From positions 1 to 32,810 of the forward strand of contig JANJVG010000091.1 of NCBI GenBank assembly GCA_024710165.1: 32,810 nucleotides of DNA. The letters run 5' to 3'. Of this stretch, positions 26,128 to 32,694 are shown piece after piece; within the stretch, counting starts at the first letter, position 1; each line of letters starts with the position of its first letter. Below the pieces are notes generated by a model that saw only the letters and a program-made list of their open reading frames with translations, did no database searches and was not told the DNA's origin. A program made the translations under genes and the position numbers. This DNA comes from Burkholderiaceae bacterium (lineage in GTDB: Bacteria > Pseudomonadota > Gammaproteobacteria > Burkholderiales > Burkholderiaceae_C).

Positions 26128-26180
26128 AATATATAGCATTTTGCGCTTGTTGGATAAGGGCTTGAGCTCAATTTGATCCA
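26118..26180 (+). repeat. Dispersed repeat copy B, overlapping the mtn stop codon
   Basis: GCTAT-N7-ATAGC (26121-26137) is followed by 29 nt with GCGCTTGTTGGATAAGGGC and ending in GAG, then CTCAATTTGATCC. The TAA stop of mtn (26125-26127) lies inside the first hairpin, so the repeat supplies the last residue and stop codon of the gene. Confidence 0.85.
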
Positions 26181-26243
26181 GATAGCGTCATGTCCTGGGA
26201 ACCGGCACGGCCCTCCAGCGACCGCCGCGCCACAGGGGGTGTC

Positions 26244-27230
26244 CTATTTCAACCAGCCGCGCTTGCGGAAATACCACATGGGTCCCAGTGCGCTGGCCAC
26301 CATTAGTGCAAGGGCGTATGGATAGCCCCAGGTTTGCGCCAGCTCGGGCATGTGCTGGAAGTTCATGCCGTACACGCTGGCGATCAGCGTGGGCGGCAGC
26401 AGCGCCACGCTCGCCACCGAGAAGATCTTGATGATCTTGTTCTGGTTGATGTTGATGAAGCCGACCGTGGCGTCCATCAAGAAGTTGATCTTGTCGAACA
26501 GGAAGGCCGTGTGGCTGTCGAGCGATTCGATGTCGCGCAGGATCTGGCGCGCCTCCTCGAACTGCTCGGCGTTGAGCATCTTGCTGCGCATCATGAAGCT
26601 CACGGCGCGGCGTGTATCCATCACGTTGCGGCGGATGCGGCCGTTCAAGTCTTCCTGTCGCGCGATGGCCGACAGCACCTCCCCGGCGCGGGCGTCGGTG
26701 ACGTCGCCGGCCAGCACCAGGGTGCTGACCTTCTCCAGGTCGTCGTAAATGCCTTCGAGCGTGTCAGCCGAATACTCCGCGTCGGCGTCGAAGAGCTTGA
26801 GCAATACCTCGCGTGCATCCTCGATGAGCCCCGGTGCGCGCCGCGCACGCAGGCGCAGCAGGCGGAACACCGGGATGTCCTCGTCATGGATGGAGAACAG
26901 CACGCCCTTGCTGCGCAGACTGGGGTTGATGAGGTTCAGGATGAAGGCCACGCGCACCGAACGCGGTTGGTCGTGGTCGTCGATCAGGAAGTCGCTGCGG
27001 ATGTGCAGCTCGCCGTTGTCTTCTTCGTAGAAGCGGGCCGACTCCTCGATGTCCTCGTCCATCGCGTCTTCGGGGATGGACAGGCCGTAGTACTGCGAAA
27101 CCCAGCGTTTCTCGTCGAGCGTGGGGGATTCGAGGTCCACCCAGATGGGCTGAAAGCGCGAGAGCTCTTCCAGGGATTCGATTTCTTCCTGGACAAGGCG
27201 CCCATTGGCAAGCGTGAAGATGTTGAGCAT
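26244..27230 (-). CDS. corA: Magnesium/cobalt transporter CorA
   Basis: The 328-aa protein forms pentameric Mg2+ channels in the inner membrane. A large N-terminal cytoplasmic domain (about 1-265, acidic) precedes two C-terminal helices. The signature YGMNF (GMN at 288-290) follows the first helix (IFSVASVALLPPTLIASV), and a basic tail (FRKRGWLK) ends the protein. The acidic stretch DAMDEDIEESARFYEEDNGE is probably part of the divalent-cation sensing region. ATG 27230 has GGGAG about 6 nt upstream. Convergent with mtn; no clear terminator lies between them unless repeat copy B serves. A perfect 9-bp inverted repeat lies in its 5' leader (27269-27304). Confidence 0.95.
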   Translation of the reverse strand: MLNIFTLANGRLVQEEIESLEELSRFQPIWVDLESPTLDEKRWVSQYYGLSIPEDAMDEDIEESARFYEEDNGELHIRSDFLIDDHDQPRSVRVAFILNLINPSLRSKGVLFSIHDEDIPVFRLLRLRARRAPGLIEDAREVLLKLFDADAEYSADTLEGIYDDLEKVSTLVLAGDVTDARAGEVLSAIARQEDLNGRIRRNVMDTRRAVSFMMRSKMLNAEQFEEARQILRDIESLDSHTAFLFDKINFLMDATVGFININQNKIIKIFSVASVALLPPTLIASVYGMNFQHMPELAQTWGYPYALALMVASALGPMWYFRKRGWLK

Positions 27231-27268
27231 GGCTCGCTCCCTGTTTTTGATGGCCGGCGGCGGGGGGC

Positions 27269-27304
27269 GCTTTCAGCCCCGGCGCGGGCGCGGGAGCTGA
27301 AAGC
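27269..27304 (-). promoter_or_regulatory. Inverted repeat in the corA 5' leader
   Basis: GCTTTCAGC (27269-27277) and GCTGAAAGC (27296-27304) pair perfectly around an 18-nt GC-rich centre, 38 nt upstream of the corA start. It could be an RNA leader hairpin or an operator. It does not have the size or multi-stem layout of the known Mg2+ riboswitches. Confidence 0.4.
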
Positions 27305-27400
27305 TATCGACTGGGATAGGCTTCCATGGAATGTTCTCCAAAAATCCAGGCTGGAATTATCGCACCGGCCTGTGACACCTGTATGGCCGCCACGGCGGAC

Positions 27401-28141
27401 TCATGGCAGGGAAGTCCGCCGAACCAGAGACTGGGCGAGGCACAGGTCGGCCCAGGCGGCGGGCTTGGCCTGGGGGGCGCGCAGAAGGTAGGAAGCGTCG
27501 TAAGTGACGACGGCAGGCACCCCGGACACGGTGTGAGCCTGCGCACGCAGCGGGCCCAGTGGATCGTTGCGACCCAGAGCGGCCTGGGCTGCTGCCCGGC
27601 CCATCAGCAGCAGCACAGCCGGCTTCACGCTGGCCAGCGCCTGCGACAGCAGGTCGGCAGCGGGTGGGGCCTCGGCGGCTGGACTGTGGGGCGCAGACAA
27701 GGTGCAAAGGAACACCTTCGGGTGCCGGTGCAGTTGCAATGCACGCAGCATGTTGCCCAGCAGGCGACCGGATTCGTCGGCCAATGGGTCGGCATCGGCG
27801 GCTCCTTCGGCCACGACAAGCCAGGCGGCGCCCAGCGCAGCCGGGGTGTGTCGCGGATCGGCCTCGGGGAACAGTGCGCGCGGCGCGTGCAGCGTCCGGA
27901 TGGAGGGTGCCAAGCCAGCGGCCGCAGCGGGGGCCGCCGGGGCAGGGCGGGCGGGCGGCGGTGTCGGTGCAGGAGCGGATGCGGGCGGCGCTGGTGTGGC
28001 TGCGGGCGCCGTGGGCCGGGGCGATGCCTCCATCACTGGTGGTGCCCCGTTGGCGCCCTGCCCTGCCGCGCCGGGCCTCCACAGGCGCACGCCCATTTCC
28101 TGCAACATGGCGTACTGGCGGGAGTCGAGCTGCAGGCTCAT
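27401..28141 (-). CDS. Degenerate uracil-DNA glycosylase-like protein downstream of rimI
   Basis: The 246-aa protein has an N-terminal helix (MSLQLDSRQYAMLQEMGVRLW), a long Pro/Ala-rich linker (about 30-85) and a C-terminal domain that resembles the family 4/5 uracil-DNA glycosylase core: LVVAEGAADADPLADESGRLLGNMLRAL, then VLLLMGRAAAQAAL, then TYDASYLLR. In active family 4 enzymes the first motif is GE(A/G)PGxxED and the last is HP(A/S)xLLR, with four Fe-S cysteines. Here the first lacks the PG, His is replaced (DAS) and the cysteine set is absent, so glycosylase activity is doubtful. Its ATG overlaps the rimI stop (ATGA). The frame is open much further upstream, but that stretch is the rimI/tsaB antisense frame. 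Confidence 0.72.
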   Translation of the reverse strand: MSLQLDSRQYAMLQEMGVRLWRPGAAGQGANGAPPVMEASPRPTAPAATPAPPASAPAPTPPPARPAPAAPAAAAGLAPSIRTLHAPRALFPEADPRHTPAALGAAWLVVAEGAADADPLADESGRLLGNMLRALQLHRHPKVFLCTLSAPHSPAAEAPPAADLLSQALASVKPAVLLLMGRAAAQAALGRNDPLGPLRAQAHTVSGVPAVVTYDASYLLRAPQAKPAAWADLCLAQSLVRRTSLP

Positions 28142-28629
28142 AACGGACGGCTCATGACAATGGCGTCTTCGCGCTCGGTGGCCGAGAGAGGGTAGTAGCG
28201 TTTGCGCTCGCCGACCCGCTGAAAGCCGTTGGCTTCGTAAATCTGGCGCGCACGCCGATTGCTTGCGCGCACCTCGAGCCACAGCCACTGCGCCCCCTGA
28301 CCCCGGGCCCACAGGGCCAGTGCATCCAGGAGCACCTGTGCCCAGCCCTGGCGCTGGAAATCCGGGGCCACGGTCAGGTTCAGCAGGTGGGCCTCTTCCA
28401 CGCCGAGCATGGCAACAAAATAGCCCAGAAGTTGCTCGCCCCCCAGCAGCAGCTGTATCTGGTTGCCGCTGGCCATGGCGTCGGTGAAATTGCCACGCGT
28501 CCAGGGATGTGAGTAAGCCTGCTTTTCCACCTCCAGCACTGCATCCAGGCGCGCCAGCGACAGGGCCTCCAGGCGCGCCTGCGGGTTGCAAAGGGGCTGG
28601 GCGTATGCGCTCATGGGGGACGCCTGCAT
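28138..28629 (-). CDS. rimI: Ribosomal protein S18-alanine N-acetyltransferase
   Basis: The 163-aa GNAT acetyltransferase matches RimI, which acetylates the N-terminal alanine of ribosomal protein S18. It has the substrate region VEKQAYSHPWTRGNFTDAM, LLNLTVAPDFQRQGWAQVLLDAL with the acetyl-CoA-binding Q-x-x-G-x-A/G motif, and the C-terminal EVRASNRRARQIYEANGF and RKRYYP segments. ATG 28629 overlaps the tsaB TGA; an ATG at 28614 is also possible and would give the more usual N-terminus. Middle gene of the tsaB-rimI-UDG-like operon, a gene order seen widely in proteobacteria. Confidence 0.94.
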   Translation of the reverse strand: MQASPMSAYAQPLCNPQARLEALSLARLDAVLEVEKQAYSHPWTRGNFTDAMASGNQIQLLLGGEQLLGYFVAMLGVEEAHLLNLTVAPDFQRQGWAQVLLDALALWARGQGAQWLWLEVRASNRRARQIYEANGFQRVGERKRYYPLSATEREDAIVMSRPL

Positions 28630-29327
28630 CAGTGGCCGGCGGCGGCCTTTGCGGCAGCTCGCTCGGCCGTGGTCTGCGCCACTTTGTCACGAAGGTACAG
28701 CGGAAGGGCCTCGGCTGCCGTAACCGCATGGCCGCTGGCGAGCCAATGTGGCGCCAGTCGCAGCAGGGCCGCGCCCGTGGGCAGCGCATGCACATGCACG
28801 GCGTGCGGGGCCAGCCGTTCAGCATAGGCGGCCTGGGCATTGCCTGCCACCGTCCAGCCAGGAGGCACCTGCACCTCCTGGGGTGCGCTCAGGCCTATGG
28901 TGCCCACGCCCTGCCAGGCCCCAGCCTGCCATTGGTACCGCGCGAAGTACACCTCGTCCATGCGGGCATCCAGCACAGCCACCGCTTCGGTGCAGCCGTG
29001 CTGATGGCGTGCCTGCTCGGCCACGGCGGCCAGCGTGTCGATGGGAAGCACCGGAATGCCGCGCCCGGCGTTGGCGCCAAAGGCCAGGCCCTGGGCCACG
29101 GCACAGGCCGTGCGCAGTCCGGTAAACGAGCCCGGCCCGCGCGAAAAAACCAGGGCGTCCAGTTGGCCCAGTTCGAGGCCGGCCTGCTCCAGCAGGCCGA
29201 ATACGGAAGCCACCAGCGTGGCCGATGCCTGCGCGCCCCCGGGGCCGCTGTGTTCCCACACCGTATCGCCACGCTGCACGGCGATGGACAAGGTGTCGGT
29301 GCTGGTGTCGAAGGCAAGCAGTGGCAT
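28629..29327 (-). CDS. tsaB: tRNA threonylcarbamoyladenosine biosynthesis protein TsaB
   Basis: The 232-aa ASKHA-fold protein partners TsaD and TsaE in making t6A at position 37 of ANN-decoding tRNAs. N-terminal MPLLAFDTSTDTLSIAV and VFSRGPGSFTGLRTACAVAQGLAFG are diagnostic; PVLPIDTLAAVAEQA and DARMDEVYFARY follow. I chose the ATG at 29327 because it gives the standard start; the open frame continues upstream into dacB antisense sequence with no homology. E. coli TsaB is 231 aa. Upstream of the ATG no purine-rich ribosome site is visible; a GATAAT on the minus strand (29358-29363) may be a -10. Divergent from dacB across 69 nt. Confidence 0.95.
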   Translation of the reverse strand: MPLLAFDTSTDTLSIAVQRGDTVWEHSGPGGAQASATLVASVFGLLEQAGLELGQLDALVFSRGPGSFTGLRTACAVAQGLAFGANAGRGIPVLPIDTLAAVAEQARHQHGCTEAVAVLDARMDEVYFARYQWQAGAWQGVGTIGLSAPQEVQVPPGWTVAGNAQAAYAERLAPHAVHVHALPTGAALLRLAPHWLASGHAVTAAEALPLYLRDKVAQTTAERAAAKAAAGH

Positions 29328-29361
29328 GGTGCCGCGGGAGGGAGCGAAAGGACCGCCATTA

Positions 29362-29390
29362 TCGACGCAGCACGGTCCGGGCACTAGACT
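29362..29390 (+). promoter_or_regulatory. Promoter abutting the dacB start codon
   Basis: TCGACG (29362-29367), a 17-nt spacer and TAGACT (29385-29390) match the sigma70 elements at 4 of 6 positions each. Only six bases separate the -10 from the dacB ATG and there is no Shine-Dalgarno, so the mRNA would be leaderless. Confidence 0.45.
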
Positions 29391-29396
29391 GTCGAC

Positions 29397-30842
29397 ATGA
29401 ATCCTGTGGTGCATTGGTGTGTGCGTGCGGCGGCGCGTTGTGGTGCTCTGGTCGCTTTCCTGGCGGGCTCGATCGTCTGGGCGGCGATGCCGGCACCCCC
29501 CAGCTTTCTCCCGCCCGATGTGGACGCGGCGCTGGCACGTGCCAGGCTGCCGCGTGAGGCCCTCTCGGTCTATGTGGCGGATGCCCAGGACGCCCGCGCT
29601 CCTGCCCGCCTGGCCTTGCGGGCCCAGGCGTCGGTCAACCCGGCCTCGGTGATGAAATTGGTCACCACCTACGCCGCGCTGGATCTGCTGGGGCCTGCCT
29701 ACACCTGGAGCACGCCGGTGTTTGTCGATGGCGTGGTGCAGGGCGGCAGCCTCAAGGGCAATGTGTACATCCAGGGCCAGGGCGACCCCAAGCTGGTGCT
29801 GGAGCGGCTGTGGTTGCTGCTGCGGCGCCTTCAGGCGCAGGGCATCCAGGTCATTGTGGGCGACATCGTGCTGGACCGCAGTGCGTTTGCCGTGCCAGAG
29901 CACGACCCGGGCCGCTTTGACGGCGAACCGCTGCGCCCCTACAACACGGCGCCGGACGCGCTGTTGCTCAATTACAAGTCGGTAGTCATGACCTTGGTGC
30001 CGGACCCTGTGGCCGGTGTGGCGCGCGTGCAGTATGACCCGCCGCTGGCCGGGGTGCAGTTCCAGTCCACGGTGCCGCTGGCGGCTGCCGGAGCCGAGTG
30101 TGGCGACTGGCGTGCGGGGCTGCGGGCCGATCTGGGCAGCCCCGAACGCACCGTGTTTCAGGGCGCCTACCCTGCACGCTGTGGCGAACGCGTCTGGCCC
30201 GTGGCGTACGCAGACCCGGCAGGGTTTGCTGCGCGTGCCGTGGAGGGGATGTGGCGCGAGCTGGGTGGCAAGCTCACGGGGCGGGTACGCGATGGCCAGG
30301 TGCCTGCAGGCTTGCGCCCCGCATTCAGTGTCACGTCCACCAGCTTGGCCGAAGTGGTGCGGGATGTGAACAAATACAGCAATAACGTGATGGCACAGCA
30401 TGTCTTTCTGACGCTGGCACTGCAGCAAAACGGCGTGGCCACCTTTGATGGCGCGCGCGACGTGCTGGGCCGGTGGTGGCAGGAACGCTGGGGAGATCCA
30501 CCCGTGCTGGACAACGGCGCAGGCCTCAGCCGTGACGCCCGCACCAGTGCCCAGGCCCTGGGCCGCATGCTGCAGTCGGCCTGGGTGTCGCCCGTGATGC
30601 CCGAGCTCGTCGCGTCGCTCCCGATTGCGGGAGTCGATGGTACGCTGCGTCGCAGCAAAAGCCGGGCCGGTGCCGCCCACCTCAAGACGGGCAGCCTGCG
30701 CGACGTGATGGCCGTGGCCGGGTTTGTGCATGCTGCCAGCGGGCGCCGCTACGTGCTGGTGGCCATCATCAACCACCCCTCAGCGGCGGCAGCGCGGCCG
30801 GTGCTGGATGCGCTGATCGACTGGACCTCCCGTGATCAGTAG
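29397..30842 (+). CDS. dacB: D-alanyl-D-alanine carboxypeptidase/endopeptidase, PBP4 (DacB) family
   Basis: The 481-aa periplasmic penicillin-binding protein trims or cleaves peptidoglycan peptides. A signal peptide (hydrophobic core about 12-28, ending IVWAAMPA) precedes the peptidase S13 domain. The three active-site motifs are SVMK (S84-K87), SNN (328-330) and KTG (430-432), and the long insert between the first two is typical of the class C PBP4 family. E. coli DacB is 477 aa. All catalytic residues are intact. The start lacks a ribosome binding site and a promoter -10 lies 6 nt upstream. Divergent from tsaB; a SemiSWEET gene follows after 18 nt. Confidence 0.95.
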   Translation: MNPVVHWCVRAAARCGALVAFLAGSIVWAAMPAPPSFLPPDVDAALARARLPREALSVYVADAQDARAPARLALRAQASVNPASVMKLVTTYAALDLLGPAYTWSTPVFVDGVVQGGSLKGNVYIQGQGDPKLVLERLWLLLRRLQAQGIQVIVGDIVLDRSAFAVPEHDPGRFDGEPLRPYNTAPDALLLNYKSVVMTLVPDPVAGVARVQYDPPLAGVQFQSTVPLAAAGAECGDWRAGLRADLGSPERTVFQGAYPARCGERVWPVAYADPAGFAARAVEGMWRELGGKLTGRVRDGQVPAGLRPAFSVTSTSLAEVVRDVNKYSNNVMAQHVFLTLALQQNGVATFDGARDVLGRWWQERWGDPPVLDNGAGLSRDARTSAQALGRMLQSAWVSPVMPELVASLPIAGVDGTLRRSKSRAGAAHLKTGSLRDVMAVAGFVHAASGRRYVLVAIINHPSAAAARPVLDALIDWTSRDQ

Positions 30843-30860
30843 GACACAGCATTGCGGGCC

Positions 30861-31115
30861 ATGCAGTTCACCGATCTGATCGGCTACCTTGCCGCCGCCT
30901 TGACCACCTTCAGTTTCGTGCCGCAGGCGCTGCACACCTTCCGCACGCGCGATGTTCGCGGCATTTCCCTGGGCATGTACGGCGCGTTCACCGTGGGCAT
31001 TGCGCTGTGGCTGGTGTACGGCCTGGCGTTGGGTACCTGGCCCATAGTTGTGGCCAATGCCATCACTCTGGTGCTGGCCGGCAGCATTTTGTGGATGAAG
31101 TTGCGCTACGGCTGA
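30861..31115 (+). CDS. SemiSWEET-type PQ-loop sugar transporter
   Basis: The 84-aa protein has three predicted helices (about 4-23, 35-55 and 58-78), the half-transporter size that dimerises in the bacterial SemiSWEET (MtN3/saliva) family. The PQ motif is in FVPQALHTFRTRDVRGISLGMY, where Pro-Gln is followed by the conserved S/T-x-G/S-(I/L)-S stretch. Substrates of characterised members are sugars such as sucrose; which one here is unknown. ATG 30861 is preferred over TTG 30852; the ribosome site is weak (AGGA 30841-30844, 16 nt away), so coupling to dacB 18 nt upstream is likely. Confidence 0.9.
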   Translation: MQFTDLIGYLAAALTTFSFVPQALHTFRTRDVRGISLGMYGAFTVGIALWLVYGLALGTWPIVVANAITLVLAGSILWMKLRYG

Positions 31116-31238
31116 CGCGTGCGGTTGCCGGGCTGTCACTGAAGTGTCTGATTGCCGCACGCGCACGCGTTAACCCCAATGGTGAAGGCGGGTCGGGTAG
31201 AGGCACGATGGCCTTTTTCCGAACTGAAGGACCCATCC

Positions 31239-32549
31239 ATGACGTTTTTCCGCTTTACCTGTGTTGCTGCCGCTGCGGCACTGCTTGTCGCCTGCGGGGG
31301 CTCCGACGACCCCGATCGTGGTGCGCTCAAGGAGGCGCCGGTTACCGTGATCACGCTGACGGCGGCGCAGATCGATGCCAGTACCGCCGCAGCCGGCCTG
31401 CAAGCCCTCAGCGGCAAGGCCAAGTGCGATGTGAAGGTGGTGGCGCTGAACTACATCACCGTGGGCGCGAACGGCAGCGACGAGACCAACGCCTCGGGCG
31501 TCATGCTGGTTCCGGGCGGTGCGGCGTGCTCCGCCCCCGCGCCGCTGGTGGCCTATGCCAAGGGCACCGATGTGCAAAAGCCGCGCACCCTGGCCAACCC
31601 GCAGGACAGTGAAACCTTCCTGCTGGCTGCCATGTACGCGGCCCAGGGCTATGCGGTGGTGGCCACCGACTACCTCGGGTTTGCCAAATCCACCTACGCC
31701 TATCACCCTTACCTGCATGCCGACTCGGAAGCCACCACGGTGATCGACTCGGTGCGCGCGGCCCGGGCGGCAGCGCCTTCGGTGGGCGCCAGCCTGTCGG
31801 GCAAGGTCATGTTCACAGGCTATTCGCAAGGGGGCCATGCCTCCATGGCGGCCCACCGGGCGGCCGAACGCGATCATCCGACCGAATTCAACGTGGTGGC
31901 CGGTGCCCACCTGGCCGGGCCGTACAACCTTTCGGGCTCGCTCAAGGTGCCCGATGCCATTGCCGGTGTGCAGTTCTTCGTTCCTTACCTCGTGACCTCG
32001 TGGCAAAAGGTGTATGGCACGGTGTATACGGATGTGAAGACGGCCTTCAAGGCGCCCTATTCCGACTACATCGAAAACCTGTTGCCCAACCCCACGCTGA
32101 ACTACACCACGCTGGTCACCAGCGGCAAGCTGCCGGGTGGCCCCGGTGTCACGCCCAATCAGGCGCGCGATGCGGTGTTCCAGTCCGACTTCCTGCAGGG
32201 GGCGCAGACCAGCCCCACCCATCCCCTGTTCCTTGCCGCCAAAAAGAACGATCTGCTGGGGTGGAGTCCCAAGTCACGGTTGCTGCTGTGCGGCGGTGCA
32301 GGCGACCCCACGGTGCCACCGGGCATCCACCAGCAGGTCATGAAGGCCGACTTTGACAGCCGGGGCCTGACCAACGTGAGCTCGGTGGACGTGGACCCCA
32401 TGATCCAGGCCACCTATGGCCCCGGCGGCCAGGCACCCACTGACCCCACCTCGGCAGCCTTTGCCACCTACTACGGCAGTTACCACGGCAGCTACGAGCC
32501 ACCGTTCTGCCATGCGCAGGCCCGAGCCTTGTTTGACATGGTGAAGTGA
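31239..32549 (+). CDS. Secreted lipoprotein alpha/beta hydrolase (secretory-lipase-like)
   Basis: The 436-aa protein starts with a lipoprotein signal peptide (MTFFRF..., lipobox LVAC, modified Cys19, followed by GGSDDPD). The body is an alpha/beta hydrolase. GYSQGG carries the likely nucleophile S196, and YAAQGYAVVATDYLGFAKS is the oxyanion/second-strand region. GGAGDPTVPP carries the likely acid D356, and H416 (SYHGSY) is a candidate catalytic His. The pattern resembles the secretory lipase (LIP) and prolyl-oligopeptidase-like groups; the substrate is unknown. AAGGA (31227-31231) precedes ATG 31239 by 7 nt. Alone in its transcription unit; the terminator after it appears split by an IS4 element. 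Confidence 0.88.
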   Translation: MTFFRFTCVAAAAALLVACGGSDDPDRGALKEAPVTVITLTAAQIDASTAAAGLQALSGKAKCDVKVVALNYITVGANGSDETNASGVMLVPGGAACSAPAPLVAYAKGTDVQKPRTLANPQDSETFLLAAMYAAQGYAVVATDYLGFAKSTYAYHPYLHADSEATTVIDSVRAARAAAPSVGASLSGKVMFTGYSQGGHASMAAHRAAERDHPTEFNVVAGAHLAGPYNLSGSLKVPDAIAGVQFFVPYLVTSWQKVYGTVYTDVKTAFKAPYSDYIENLLPNPTLNYTTLVTSGKLPGGPGVTPNQARDAVFQSDFLQGAQTSPTHPLFLAAKKNDLLGWSPKSRLLLCGGAGDPTVPPGIHQQVMKADFDSRGLTNVSSVDVDPMIQATYGPGGQAPTDPTSAAFATYYGSYHGSYEPPFCHAQARALFDMVK

Positions 32550-32597
32550 TCCAGCTCCCAGGGCCTGCCGGAAGCGGTGGGTTCCGGGTTGGAACGC

Positions 32598-32617
32598 AAA
32601 AAAGCCGACCTCAGGTC
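32598..32617 (+). terminator. Left half of a rho-independent terminator, apparently cut by IS4
   Basis: Six A's, then GCCGACC, a TCA loop and GGTC. In an intact bidirectional terminator the sequence would continue GGC plus a T-run; here it changes after GGTC (32617) into sequence leading to an IS4-type transposase. The missing right half is expected beyond the insertion. Confidence 0.5.
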
Positions 32618-32658
32618 CAATGCCAGTCAGTTAAGCCAATGCGAAGCTGATCTGGTCT

Positions 32659-32691
32659 AAAAAGGGAATATGTTCAACATGTTCCCTTTTT
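32659..32691 (+). repeat. Near-perfect palindrome ahead of the IS4 transposase
   Basis: Two 16-nt arms (32659-32674 and 32676-32691), beginning AAAAAGGGAA and ending TTCCCTTTTT, pair with one mismatch around a single base. With its terminal T-run it can work as a terminator in both directions, which would shield the transposase from outside transcription. The transposase start lies only 3 nt downstream. Confidence 0.75.
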
Positions 32692-32694
32692 GGT

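Noticed and set aside
28142..28840. Possible N-terminal extension of the UDG-like protein
   Set aside because: It is another frame of rimI and tsaB; the ATG at 28141 overlaps the rimI stop, as expected in a coupled operon.
29328..30776. Possible N-terminal extension of TsaB of about 480 residues
   Set aside because: The frame is open only because it is antisense to dacB. TsaB homology begins at the ATG at 29327 and the length then equals E. coli TsaB.
31116..31163. 9-bp inverted repeat CGCGTGCGG/CCGCACGCG after the SemiSWEET gene
   Set aside because: The 30-nt loop and absence of a T-tract make a terminator unlikely, and GC-rich 9-mers of this kind can arise by chance in this composition.
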